From: Coleofasciculus sp. S288
GTDB lineage: Bacteria > Cyanobacteriota > Cyanobacteriia > Cyanobacteriales > Coleofasciculaceae
Direction of reading: 5' to 3'
DNA: 9,192 bases
NCBI GenBank assembly: GCA_020216575.1
Contig: JAIUYC010000088.1
Coordinates: 1-9,192, forward strand
The translations under genes were made by a program, and so were the position numbers. Under the pieces are notes generated by a model. The model had not been told where the DNA came from, did no database searches, and saw only the letters and a list, made by a program, of their open reading frames with translations. Shown one piece after another: positions 1 through 6,376 of this stretch (within the stretch, counting starts at the first letter, position 1; every line of letters begins with the position of its first letter).

Positions 1-113
1 ACGGGCGCGAAGCGCTCGTGGAACGCTCTCAAGAGGACTAAACACCTATACTGATAAGATTTCAGTCCACAAAGCGTGGACTTGAGCTATAAGCGGTGGA
101 ATTGATTCCAAAT
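1..113. other. Left-edge intergenic segment with a perfect hairpin
   Basis: No coding region is recognisable here. Positions 64-82 form a perfect inverted repeat: agtccac, a 5-nt loop, then gtggact. It lies about 30 bases beyond the stop codon of the minus-strand gene that ends at 114, so it could act as its transcription terminator. The T-run after the stem on that strand is poor, so a processing or repeat-derived hairpin is equally possible. Confidence 0.35.
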
Positions 114-878
114 TCAAAGTGTCAAAAGGAGTGCTGCATAGGCTCCCGCCCCTAATGCAAACGCCCAGAAGCGGCTTTCACGTTCTTCAGGGAGTTCTTC
201 TTTGAGGACGTTGAGGATAACTCCTCCGGCTAAGAAAGCAAACAGAACTGCGATCGCGGCTTCAGAAATTTCGGTTGCTTGCCCAATAGCCCACCCCACG
301 ATAATCGCAGCTGCTAAAATCCAGCGCCCGATCCGGTGATAGGTGTGTTTGTGATCTTGACGCAGGCCATAATCATTCACAACGAAATGCAGTGCCATCG
401 CAATGAAAAACAAGAACAGGCTCTGGATACCAGTTTCTTCCCGATGGAGCAGCAGGTAACCAATTAGCCCGTTGTAAAGGGCAAAGGAAATCATGTGCAA
501 CCAGAATATACCAAAATCGGCTTTATCTTGCTCTCCTGCTTTCTGATTGCGCTGACGCGATTCCCTAACGACACGCTCTAGTCCGTAGAATATGGCAAGA
601 CCCAAGAGCGCCATGAGATAAACATGATGTTCTAAGAAGGCTAAAGCTCCTGTTTGTGCGATCGCTTCCTGTCTTTCATTCAAATCAGGGAGCAGATGAA
701 CAAAGACATAAGCAACCGATACACCACTTGCGATCGAAAGCCAACGACTGCGGGGAATCTTATCAAGAAACCGCAACTTGCCTGCGTACAGATGAACGAG
801 CGCCAAACCAATGGCAAAGAGTGCCGAGACAAATGGTATAGCAGGATTAGATGTGGCTGGCTCTGAAACGGCGAACAT
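114..878 (-). CDS. ZIP-like polytopic membrane protein (putative metal transporter family)
   Basis: A 254-residue very hydrophobic protein with about seven or eight predicted membrane spans (roughly residues 14-32, 48-64, 82-100, 122-143, 152-168, 185-201, 207-225 and 236-253). Seen directly: VHLLPD at 60-65 resembles a ZIP-type metal-site motif; FLEHHVY places paired histidines at 84-85; LHFVVND at 163-169 sits in the fifth span; a C-terminal small-residue helix ends in KEELPEE at 226-232. This pattern resembles ZIP divalent-metal permeases, but the classical HNxxEG signature is not intact (HFVVND instead), so transport of Zn or Fe is an inference. A basic, charged loop lies at 101-121. The ATG at 878 follows a consensus-like promoter and has only a weak ribosome site. 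The gene stands alone, without a co-directional close partner. Confidence 0.6.
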   Translation of the reverse strand: MFAVSEPATSNPAIPFVSALFAIGLALVHLYAGKLRFLDKIPRSRWLSIASGVSVAYVFVHLLPDLNERQEAIAQTGALAFLEHHVYLMALLGLAIFYGLERVVRESRQRNQKAGEQDKADFGIFWLHMISFALYNGLIGYLLLHREETGIQSLFLFFIAMALHFVVNDYGLRQDHKHTYHRIGRWILAAAIIVGWAIGQATEISEAAIAVLFAFLAGGVILNVLKEELPEERESRFWAFALGAGAYAALLLTL

Positions 879-896
879 CCTATCAAACCCAGTTTT

Positions 897-926
897 TCAA
901 TACCTTTCACATTTGCAAATTGTCAA
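897..926 (-). promoter_or_regulatory. Candidate sigma-70 promoter with a palindrome in its spacer
   Basis: Read on the minus strand, a perfect -35 box TTGACA (921-926) is followed by an 18-nt spacer and a weak -10 TATTGA (897-902). The spacer holds a perfect 10-bp palindrome, ATTTGCAAAT (911-920), where a repressor could block polymerase. Transcription would begin about a dozen bases before the ATG at 878, so the leader would be very short. The -10 match is only 3 of 6, which lowers confidence. Confidence 0.35.
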
Positions 927-990
927 AAGGCTTGTAACTATCAATAGACAGAAACCACTTCGCTAACGTACCCGTTATAGACATAGCCCA

Positions 991-1036
991 GACAGGCCAG
1001 ATGCCTGTCCTACAGTTTTGAATTTTGAATTTTGAA
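991..1036. repeat. Hairpin plus ttttgaa heptamer array
   Basis: Positions 991-1009 are a perfect 7-bp stem (gacaggc / gcctgtc) with a 5-nt loop. Just after it, three perfect in-phase heptamers ttttgaa run from 1016 to 1036. Both resemble dispersed repeats of filamentous cyanobacterial genomes. The same heptamer returns at 6346-6366 in front of the cation diffusion facilitator gene. The hairpin lies beyond the stop of the hydrolase gene on the minus strand and could also help end its transcript. Confidence 0.6.
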
Positions 1037-1045
1037 GTACTACTT

Positions 1046-1084
1046 CCCCTACTCCCCTGCTCCCCCTGCTCCCCCCGCTCCCCC
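1046..1084 (-). repeat. C-rich tandem repeat; G-quadruplex candidate on the minus strand
   Basis: Five C-tracts of 4, 4, 5, 6 and 5 bases (1046-1049, 1054-1057, 1062-1066, 1071-1076, 1080-1084) are separated by 3- to 4-nt spacers, giving degenerate units of 8 to 10 bases such as CTCCCCTGC. On the minus strand these are five G-tracts that exceed the usual four-tract G-quadruplex rule. They begin four bases after the stop codon of the minus-strand hydrolase gene, so the G-rich form would be in its mRNA 3' untranslated region. Confidence 0.7.
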
Positions 1085-1087
1085 TGC

Positions 1088-2107
1088 TTACTTCTCAGGA
1101 GCCGACCAGATTGGAAGTTGGTTCACCGCTTGGAAGGTTAAATCTACGTAAGTGCTGCCATTCGGTTTTACAGGCTTAAGACCAAAATAACCAGTAGGAC
1201 CATCATGAGCTTGCGGTCCTATAGTTCGGACTGTAAAATCCCCCTGACGACGAGCTTGATTAAATGGAGAGCCAACCGTCCAAGGCCAGCGTGATGGGAA
1301 TAAAATCGCACCGAGGTCTTCAATCCAGTCGCGACGCCCTTGAAGGTGATAGGTATGTTCAACCGCATTGAAGCCATCCGTGCCAGCAAACACACCGCCA
1401 ACGGAAACCACACTGATTTGAGGGCTATCTAGCCACTCCTCTAGATAATAGGCTGCACCGAGAGCAACTTGAGCACCGCCACTGGTTCCGATGAGAATAA
1501 TTTTCAGGGGTTGACCAGGGGAGCGCGGGATGGGATTCGTGGCATTCATCCGGTCAATGATGGCATTGGCAGTTCCCTGGTTATAAACTTGGCCATAGCG
1601 CTCGTCTACCGAAATAGCAAATCGCCAAAGATTGCGGATTTTGATCAGGATGTCTGCCATTTCTAGCCAGCCGTCAGCTTCTTGGGCAAAGCGCCAGAGG
1701 GGAGCGAGGAACCGCCGTCCGCCTAAACTCTCGTTGGCGACAGAGTAAGGGAAAACATCATCCACGACTACACAGTTAGGATGGGTTTTAACTAAACGCT
1801 CTAGAAAAACTTCTTCCCCCGGTGTTAACTGGTTAGCCGAAAAGTCACCAACTCCGGTGAGAAAGACAACATAACAATTAATTTTTGAAGCATCGTCTGC
1901 AACACCCACTCCACTTCGGGATGATGACAATCGCTTAGACTGGTTTTTCTTAAGACCGATACTTTCTGCTCCCTCGTTCAACCACCACACCAGAGTCCCC
2001 ACCGGGGAGAGTACGCCCCAAACTAAGAGTATGAGTCCTGCTAAGGTCAGGAGTTTCACGCTACCGCCTCGCAGCCAATCAAGTAGTAGCTTAATCCCTT
2101 TAAGCAT
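1088..2107 (-). CDS. Membrane-anchored alpha/beta-hydrolase-like protein
   Basis: A 339-residue protein of unknown specific function. One strong membrane segment lies at about residues 18-42 after a short basic N-terminus, so it is probably anchored with the bulk outside or at the membrane face; a cleavable signal is less likely because a second hydrophobic run (WWLNEG) follows. The main clue is LIGTSGGAQVALGAAYYLEE (about 205-224), a nucleophile-elbow pattern GxSxG with candidate Ser209 after a hydrophobic beta strand. Upstream, FLTGVGDFS at 82-90 could form the oxyanion-hole strand. Candidate acid and histidine are Asp244 (FAGTDG) and His301 (GPQAHDGPTGYFG); these assignments are guesses. 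Substrate could be a lipid or ester. The ATG at 2107 has no clear Shine-Dalgarno. Upstream are 242 bp with no gene; downstream is the G-rich repeat. It has no operon partner. Confidence 0.7.
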   Translation of the reverse strand: MLKGIKLLLDWLRGGSVKLLTLAGLILLVWGVLSPVGTLVWWLNEGAESIGLKKNQSKRLSSSRSGVGVADDASKINCYVVFLTGVGDFSANQLTPGEEVFLERLVKTHPNCVVVDDVFPYSVANESLGGRRFLAPLWRFAQEADGWLEMADILIKIRNLWRFAISVDERYGQVYNQGTANAIIDRMNATNPIPRSPGQPLKIILIGTSGGAQVALGAAYYLEEWLDSPQISVVSVGGVFAGTDGFNAVEHTYHLQGRRDWIEDLGAILFPSRWPWTVGSPFNQARRQGDFTVRTIGPQAHDGPTGYFGLKPVKPNGSTYVDLTFQAVNQLPIWSAPEK

Positions 2108-2269
2108 TCAGTTCTGTTTAAATGCTGAATAGCGGCTCCAAACGGTATCTTCTCGGGTCAGGAGTTGAACGCTTTGTTGCCATTGCTTGTATCAAACTCT
2201 ATCCTTCTCCAGGCTGTCATCAATCTTAAGCAGTAAAATTAAACGTGATCTTATCTCCGGTCAATTAAC

Positions 2270-2325
2270 TAAGGCTTCTGTCTTTGAAGGCAGAAGGCTC
2301 CAGAGCAGAAGGCTGAAGGAAAAGG
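2270..2325. repeat. agaaggc-type repeat cluster upstream of the Yip1 gene
   Basis: Inside the 242-bp gap between two divergent genes, a 6-bp stem cttctg (2275-2280) / cagaag (2291-2296) overlaps two direct copies of gcagaaggct at 2290-2299 and 2305-2314, then a degenerate ggctgaagga. The purine-rich tail (aaggaaaaggaaagag) lies about 20 bases before the downstream ATG, somewhat far for a ribosome site. The rest of the gap (2108-2269) shows no gene or clear promoter. Confidence 0.5.
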
Positions 2326-2349
2326 AAAGAGCAATTTAGCAGACATGGT

Positions 2350-2910
2350 ATGAGTGACAACCGGAAAAAAGCAAGCTTGTGTAAAACACTCCGGCATGCA
2401 CTGGCTTTGGATGGGGATTTTTACGAAAATGCGCTAAACACGCCAAAAAACCAGCGAATCGCTCTAACGATTGTTATGTTAGCCGCTGTCTCCCATGCTC
2501 TGGGCAGTACACTCATCTTAATAATTAATCGAGCTGAACTTGCAATTCTGGTACTCGCCTTGCTGATTAATGGACTGAGCGTGGTAGGAGGCTACTATTT
2601 TTGGTCGTTTACTATCTGGAAGATTGGGCAGTGGCTCAAACGGGATTCTTTAACGTATGGAGATTTGTTGATTCCGATTGGCTTTGCCTATGCTCCTCAA
2701 GTGCTGAACTTTTTAACCTTGATTCCTCTGTTAGGACAACCCATTCAGTTGTTATTAGCAGTTTGGAGTTTGCTAGCTGTGATTGTGGCAGTCCGCCAAG
2801 GTTTAGATATCCGGACTCGTCGAGCTGCATTAATCTGTTTGGTAGGTTGGCCTCTGATTCAGATTGCGATCGGCTCTGTTCAAGTTCTTCCACAGTTCTT
2901 AAATGGGTAA
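2350..2910 (+). CDS. Yip1-domain family membrane protein
   Basis: A 186-residue protein with a hydrophilic N-terminus (1-35) and about five membrane spans (roughly 36-59, 64-90, 104-122, 125-148 and 158-180). The third and fourth spans carry the pattern GFAYAPQVLNFLTLIPLLGQ (111-130) followed by VWSLLAVIVAVRQGLD (138-153). This tyrosine-proline-rich helix pair, followed by a tryptophan helix and a VRQGL end, is typical of bacterial Yip1-like proteins. Their bacterial role is poorly known, so I assign membrane location only. The ATG at 2350 is preceded by another ATG at 2345 that stops after two codons, so 2350 is the likely start. The gene is monocistronic and converges on the minus-strand operon, with a perfect hairpin between them. 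Confidence 0.75.
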   Translation: MSDNRKKASLCKTLRHALALDGDFYENALNTPKNQRIALTIVMLAAVSHALGSTLILIINRAELAILVLALLINGLSVVGGYYFWSFTIWKIGQWLKRDSLTYGDLLIPIGFAYAPQVLNFLTLIPLLGQPIQLLLAVWSLLAVIVAVRQGLDIRTRRAALICLVGWPLIQIAIGSVQVLPQFLNG

Positions 2911-2961
2911 TATCATTGCTTTAAAATCGGCTTGGCGTTAAAACCGCAGCTATACAAACCA

Positions 2962-2979
2962 AACCCGCCTGCGCGGGTT
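2962..2979. terminator. Bidirectional terminator or repeat hairpin between convergent genes
   Basis: A perfect 7-bp stem (aacccgc / gcgggtt) with a 4-nt loop ctgc sits between the stops of the plus-strand Yip1 gene (2910) and the minus-strand DUF2238 gene (3008). Its GC core and symmetric A/T flanks suit termination in both directions, although no long T-run follows. From memory, aacccgcctgcgcgggtt-like hairpins recur between cyanobacterial genes, so it may also be a dispersed repeat. Confidence 0.6.
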
Positions 2980-3007
2980 ACAAAACTAATGATTTCTCAT
3001 TAGCCCG

Positions 3008-3592
3008 CTATTGATGGTATGCACTTTCTCGTTGGTCTTCAGCCGTTGATTCTGGTTTCGTTCGCTCTTGCAATGCCCATAAGCTAAGCACCGATGCTGT
3101 TAACGCACCGATGCTGTCCATAATCAGGTCAACAATCGTATCATCAAGGTCATTGATGACTCCAACGACCCACTCAAATATTTCCCAAAGTGCGCCAATA
3201 GAAAGACCGAAGCTAGCGATCGCCAAAACATACAACCAACGGTGCTGGCGGAATGTCGTCAGCATGGCGCCATAGACGAGAAAACTCAGCGCTAGGGTAA
3301 TGGAAAAGGTGGTAAAGGCATGGACAATTTCGTCATAGGGTCCCGGTTTGTAAAATAAGTCCCAAACCCAGCCACCCGCATTGAGGAGTGCGGCAATCAT
3401 AAACAGGAAATCGAATAAATTAGGAAGCTGCCGAGCTAATGCCACAAAAATAACTGAGGCGGCTAAAAAACCTGCTAGTGTCAAAGCACCTTGAAAATTT
3501 CCTTGACTCAGCTCAAAGACGACGGCTATTGCCAGCAAAAATTGTCCGACATAGGCTGCCCATCGATATCCTCGCCAATTTGTACTCAGCAT
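3008..3592 (-). CDS. DUF2238 / YjdF-like membrane protein
   Basis: A 194-residue multi-span protein. Family marks seen: WDLFY followed by YDEIVHAFTTF (about 86-96, with acidic and histidine residues D87, E88, H91), ALWEIFEW at 134-141 and DTIVDLIMDSIGA at 151-163. These conserved D/H and E/E/D positions inside or near membrane helices are the hallmark of the DUF2238 (YjdF-like) family, whose biochemistry is not known to me. A hydrophilic tail of about 20 residues ends the protein. I prefer the ATG at 3592 because GGAG (3602-3605) lies nine bases before it. An in-frame TTG at 3610 would add six residues but lacks a ribosome site. It is the last gene of the operon and starts about 30 bases after the stop of the DUF2254 gene, then faces the terminator hairpin. 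Confidence 0.75.
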   Translation of the reverse strand: MLSTNWRGYRWAAYVGQFLLAIAVVFELSQGNFQGALTLAGFLAASVIFVALARQLPNLFDFLFMIAALLNAGGWVWDLFYKPGPYDEIVHAFTTFSITLALSFLVYGAMLTTFRQHRWLYVLAIASFGLSIGALWEIFEWVVGVINDLDDTIVDLIMDSIGALTASVLSLWALQERTKPESTAEDQRESAYHQ

Positions 3593-3622
3593 TCCTTTTA
3601 ACTCCGTCAATTACACTACAAT

Positions 3623-4954
3623 TCATCGGTGTTCCAACGCTTTTATTGCCCCTAGGTATCGCTCCTCAATATCTTTGCGATCGCACTCTTCAGAAATTGC
3701 CTCATCGCTGCTGCGCTTAATCATCTCAGCATGACGCCGTAGCGCTGCCCGATCCTTCTTACGGTGGGTGCGGGTAGCGATAAGTGCGATCGCGTCCAGC
3801 AAGCGGATGATTACCGCTACGTCTTTTTGCCCGTACTGTCGAATCTGGTTGAAGGCTTTGTCGAGCAGTTCTGCGAATGTTACTGGATCGGCAATCACGC
3901 GCAGATTGTTCTCGTCATCGTAGCGGTAAGGGGAAGGAAAATCTCGTTCAGCTAAGCGACAGAGTCCTGCACTAAGCTGATCTATACACCGAATGGCGGT
4001 AAATGGATCGTTGATGCTAGGGGAAATAGCACGCAGGGCAATCTCGACTAACTGGTTGATAGAAAACTCTACATCTTGATGCTCGGTGCGTTCCAATCCC
4101 AGAATAAATGCTTCATTAATCTGTTTGGCAAGTTTCTCATTGACCCGTTCCCCAGGAAATACCTTGACAATTTCACTTCCTTGAACGATAAACTTGCCCG
4201 GACACTGTTCAAGACGCAGGAGGAGGTCTTCTGATTTGGCAATTTTCATTAATTGCTCATTATCAATGGCTTGAAGGTAACCGTTGCCAGTTGCCAGAAT
4301 GGGAAAAGCTTCCTCGTCGAAACCCACTGGAATTTCCTCAACCCAGCGCTGTTTTGGCTCTAGTAATCTCTGCCCTATCGTGCGTGGAAAAATGCGATCG
4401 ATGGCATGATCCAAGTCTTTAGCAACCTCCCCGATGACGTGCCATACCTGAATCGAGGTTGAGGCGTGATGGATAAAGTAGATCAACACACCGATACTTG
4501 CGATCGCCAGCACGATGCCCACCGTCACTGAGAGTTGCGGCACAAACACGTTGTAATCATCTCCACGGACGGTACGCAGTACGAGCAGACAGTAGATAAA
4601 CGTGGCGATGAACGTGCCAAGCACCACCTGATTGCCCGTGTCCTGCATAAAGTTCCGCAGCAGGCGCGGACCAAACTGTGAGGACGCTAACTGAAGCGCC
4701 ACGATGACAATCGAGAACGCAGTACCGGCGACAGTAATCATCGAACCGGCAATGGTTGAAAGTACTGTACGCGCACCATCCGGTCCACCTGCATAGACCC
4801 AACCCAAGTTCTCAATGGGGCCAGACTTGCCGGACTGGTCAAGCGTCACCGTCACGAAGGCTAGCCCCATTGCTACACCCGCCATGAGGGCGGGTACAAA
4901 CCAGTAGCTAGAGCGGAGCGAGTCCCAAAGTGTACTCAGCTTGGTGTTGTTCAT
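3623..4954 (-). CDS. DUF2254 domain-containing membrane protein
   Basis: A 443-residue protein with four N-terminal membrane spans (about 18-38, 66-90, 108-127 and 138-162) and a long cytosolic C-terminal half. The family signature is clear: a span with STIAGSMITVAGTAFSIVIV (66-85), followed by LQLASSQFGPRLLRNF (88-102), and later ALRAISPSINDPFTAI (306-321), a conserved stretch of DUF2254 proteins. The molecular function of this family is not established. A pore or channel-associated role is suggested only by its context. The ATG at 4954 shares one base with the TGA of the upstream MscS gene and has no independent ribosome site, so translation is probably coupled to that gene. The last residues are basic and the C-terminus ends with LEHR. 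No disruption is seen; length fits the family. Confidence 0.85.
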   Translation of the reverse strand: MNNTKLSTLWDSLRSSYWFVPALMAGVAMGLAFVTVTLDQSGKSGPIENLGWVYAGGPDGARTVLSTIAGSMITVAGTAFSIVIVALQLASSQFGPRLLRNFMQDTGNQVVLGTFIATFIYCLLVLRTVRGDDYNVFVPQLSVTVGIVLAIASIGVLIYFIHHASTSIQVWHVIGEVAKDLDHAIDRIFPRTIGQRLLEPKQRWVEEIPVGFDEEAFPILATGNGYLQAIDNEQLMKIAKSEDLLLRLEQCPGKFIVQGSEIVKVFPGERVNEKLAKQINEAFILGLERTEHQDVEFSINQLVEIALRAISPSINDPFTAIRCIDQLSAGLCRLAERDFPSPYRYDDENNLRVIADPVTFAELLDKAFNQIRQYGQKDVAVIIRLLDAIALIATRTHRKKDRAALRRHAEMIKRSSDEAISEECDRKDIEERYLGAIKALEHR

Positions 4955-6054
4955 CAGCCATTGTTCGCCGCTTGATTGCGCTCATCATTGCTGTCTCTAT
5001 CGCTGCCGTTTCCGTTTCGTTGCGATCGCATTTCAGCCAATCTCCTGAGCGAACCGCCGATACTGCGGGGTTTTGGCACTTGTTTGTTTCCGGCAGGCCA
5101 TCCTTCTCGCTGCCGAGAGCGATCGCCATCTGTCTCCTCGGTTTGGTCGTGAAACAGGATTTGTTGGGTCGGAAAGGGTAGGTCGATGCCGTTGGCAGTC
5201 AGCGTTTTCTTGATTGCAGAAAGGACGCGATCGCGAGAGTCGAGAGACTCAGCCCGACGCGGTGGATTAATCCACCAACGGGCGCGGATGTTCACGGTAC
5301 TCTCCGCGAGTTCCATCACAAGGGCTTCAGGCGGGGGATCTTGCAATACGTGGTCTACACTGGCGATCGCTTCTAAAATCAACTGCTTGGCGCGATCGAT
5401 ATCGTCGCCGTAGCCGATACCAATGTCATACTCCAGCCTGCGGTTTTCAAACGCCGTGTTAACCGTTACCGAATTTGTGAACAGCTCAGAGTTTGGAATA
5501 ACAACACGACGACCATCGTATGTCCTAATGGTTGTAGCGCGTGTCTGGATTTCTTCGACCGTCCCCTCAAAGCTTTTGAAAACAATTTGGTCATTAATTT
5601 GGAACGGCTCAGTGACGAGAATTAAGATACCAGCTAGGAAGTTTTGCAGGATGTCGCGAAACGCAAAGCCAATCGCTACACCACCAATACCTAGCAATTC
5701 AACTAGATCCCCTGGCCTGAATGTCGGAAGAACAATCGTTAACGCAATAAACAGACCGAGTAAAATAATTACTCCCTGCGACAAGCGTCCGAGTACCAAC
5801 CCCAGATTCCGAGCCTGCCGATGCCTTCGAGTAAGGCGTCTAACCAAGAATTTGATGGCTCTGGCTATCAACCAAAACAGAGCGAAGACGATTAAACCCA
5901 ATACAATATTGGGCAGCATGAGGACGAAACCATCGATCATGTTGTCAATTTTTCCCCAAGCTGTTGTTACTGTCTCTTGGGTATTCGTCACTCCTTCGGT
6001 TACTGCCTCTTGGGCATCCATGACTCCTTGAGCTACTGTCTCTTCAGGATTCAT
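4954..6054 (-). CDS. Mechanosensitive ion channel, MscS family
   Basis: A 366-residue small-conductance-type channel that would open under membrane tension to release solutes. Three spans are visible: about 43-67, 92-110 and the pore helix 117-148, where GIGGVAIGFAFRDILQNFLA (122-141) gives the glycine/alanine-rich packing face typical of MscS. The beta domain follows, with EPFQINDQI (149-157), FEGTVEEI (162-169) and the diagnostic GRRVVIPNSELFTNSV (181-196). The alpha-beta cage continues to IDLPFPTQQI (290-299). The N-terminus (5-37) holds three 11-residue repeats not usual in the core family. A charged, probably disordered tail occupies 305-366. The ATG at 6054 has an excellent ribosome site (ggaggag, 6058-6064). 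It is the first gene of the operon with DUF2254 and DUF2238. The cell membrane is likely, but thylakoid placement cannot be excluded. Confidence 0.93.
   Translation of the reverse strand: MNPEETVAQGVMDAQEAVTEGVTNTQETVTTAWGKIDNMIDGFVLMLPNIVLGLIVFALFWLIARAIKFLVRRLTRRHRQARNLGLVLGRLSQGVIILLGLFIALTIVLPTFRPGDLVELLGIGGVAIGFAFRDILQNFLAGILILVTEPFQINDQIVFKSFEGTVEEIQTRATTIRTYDGRRVVIPNSELFTNSVTVNTAFENRRLEYDIGIGYGDDIDRAKQLILEAIASVDHVLQDPPPEALVMELAESTVNIRARWWINPPRRAESLDSRDRVLSAIKKTLTANGIDLPFPTQQILFHDQTEETDGDRSRQREGWPAGNKQVPKPRSIGGSLRRLAEMRSQRNGNGSDRDSNDERNQAANNG
5966..6054 (-). repeat. 33-bp tandem repeat encoding 11-residue units in MscS N-terminus
   Basis: Two full 33-bp units (5966-5998 and 5999-6031, 26 of 33 identical by hand) and a partial third (6032-6054, 18 of 23 identical to unit 1) encode three helices-in-register at residues 5-15, 16-26 and 27-37. 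Each begins Glu-Thr/Ala-Val and the first two end in Gln, the third in Asp. An 11-residue period fits an 11/3 amphipathic helix lying just before the first membrane span. Confidence 0.75.
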
Positions 6055-6057
6055 TAA

Positions 6058-6089
6058 CTCCTCCAGCTCTTGAAACGCTGTTGATTGTA
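6058..6089 (-). promoter_or_regulatory. Ribosome site and candidate -10 box of the MscS operon
   Basis: On the minus strand, ggaggag (6058-6064) precedes the ATG at 6054 by three bases, or five for the GGAGG core: a strong Shine-Dalgarno. Further up, TACAAT (6084-6089) matches the -10 consensus at five of six bases and would give a leader of about 20 nt. No good -35 is seen at 16-18 bases above, so the promoter may depend on an activator or another sigma factor. Confidence 0.4.
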
Positions 6090-6345
6090 TGCAAAAGTAA
6101 GAAGTTTAGAATCTACCTGAGGTCAGTAACATCCTCCTATCACGATTTTTGTAGGAGCAAAGCATTCTTGCGTTAAATCTGGATGAAGTGTAGAAGTCTT
6201 ATCCAAGAATGCTAGGCTAACGCCTCGCGAGAGCTAACGCCCACTCTTTACCCCACACGGTTTCTTAGAAGAGAGATTAAGCTACCCTTGCTTTAATTTA
6301 CATTTAGGAAGCAGCCAAGACGCTTGTAATAGTTAGGTTGACTCA
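6090..6345. other. Divergent intergenic region with several repeats
   Basis: No gene is visible between the MscS operon and the cation diffusion facilitator. It holds: a 6-bp stem ctccta (6134-6139) / taggag (6152-6157); a perfect 10-bp inverted repeat agcattcttg (6161-6170) / caagaatgct (6204-6213) with a 33-nt loop; and two direct copies of gctaacgcc (6216-6224, 6233-6241) around a palindromic TCGCGA. From memory these resemble dispersed cyanobacterial hairpin repeats. No recognisable Zur-, SmtB- or NtcA-type operator was found by eye, so metal control of the downstream gene is not supported here. Confidence 0.5.
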
Positions 6346-6368
6346 TTTTGAATTTTGAAGTTTGAAGG
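6346..6368 (+). repeat. ttttgaa heptamer array containing the CDF ribosome site
   Basis: Two perfect ttttgaa heptamers (6346-6352, 6353-6359) and a variant gtttgaa (6360-6366) run in phase. The final gaagg (6364-6368), formed by the end of the array plus GG, lies eight bases before the ATG at 6377 and is the only good Shine-Dalgarno there. The same heptamer in three perfect copies occurs at 1016-1036. Confidence 0.6.
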
Positions 6369-6376
6369 CTTAACTA

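Noticed and set aside
654..910. Several short open frames on both strands over the 5' end of the ZIP-like gene
   Set aside because: They overlap a better supported hydrophobic coding frame and show no domain or ribosome site.
2601..2924. A 107-codon frame overlapping the Yip1 gene in another phase
   Set aside because: Serine- and cysteine-rich low-order composition and total overlap with a recognised membrane protein mark it as a shadow.
3593..3610. TTG at 3610 as the start of the DUF2238 gene
   Set aside because: The ATG at 3592 has GGAG nine bases ahead, while the TTG has no ribosome site; six extra residues add nothing to the domain.
5423..6031. A 202-codon plus-strand open frame opposite the MscS gene
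   Set aside because: It lies wholly within the antisense of a clear MscS coding region; its composition is rich in Ser, Arg, Thr and Pro with no domain, as expected for a shadow frame.
6090..6376. Zur-, SmtB- or NtcA-type operator in front of the CDF gene
   Set aside because: No palindrome with the consensus I know for these regulators was found by eye in this stretch.
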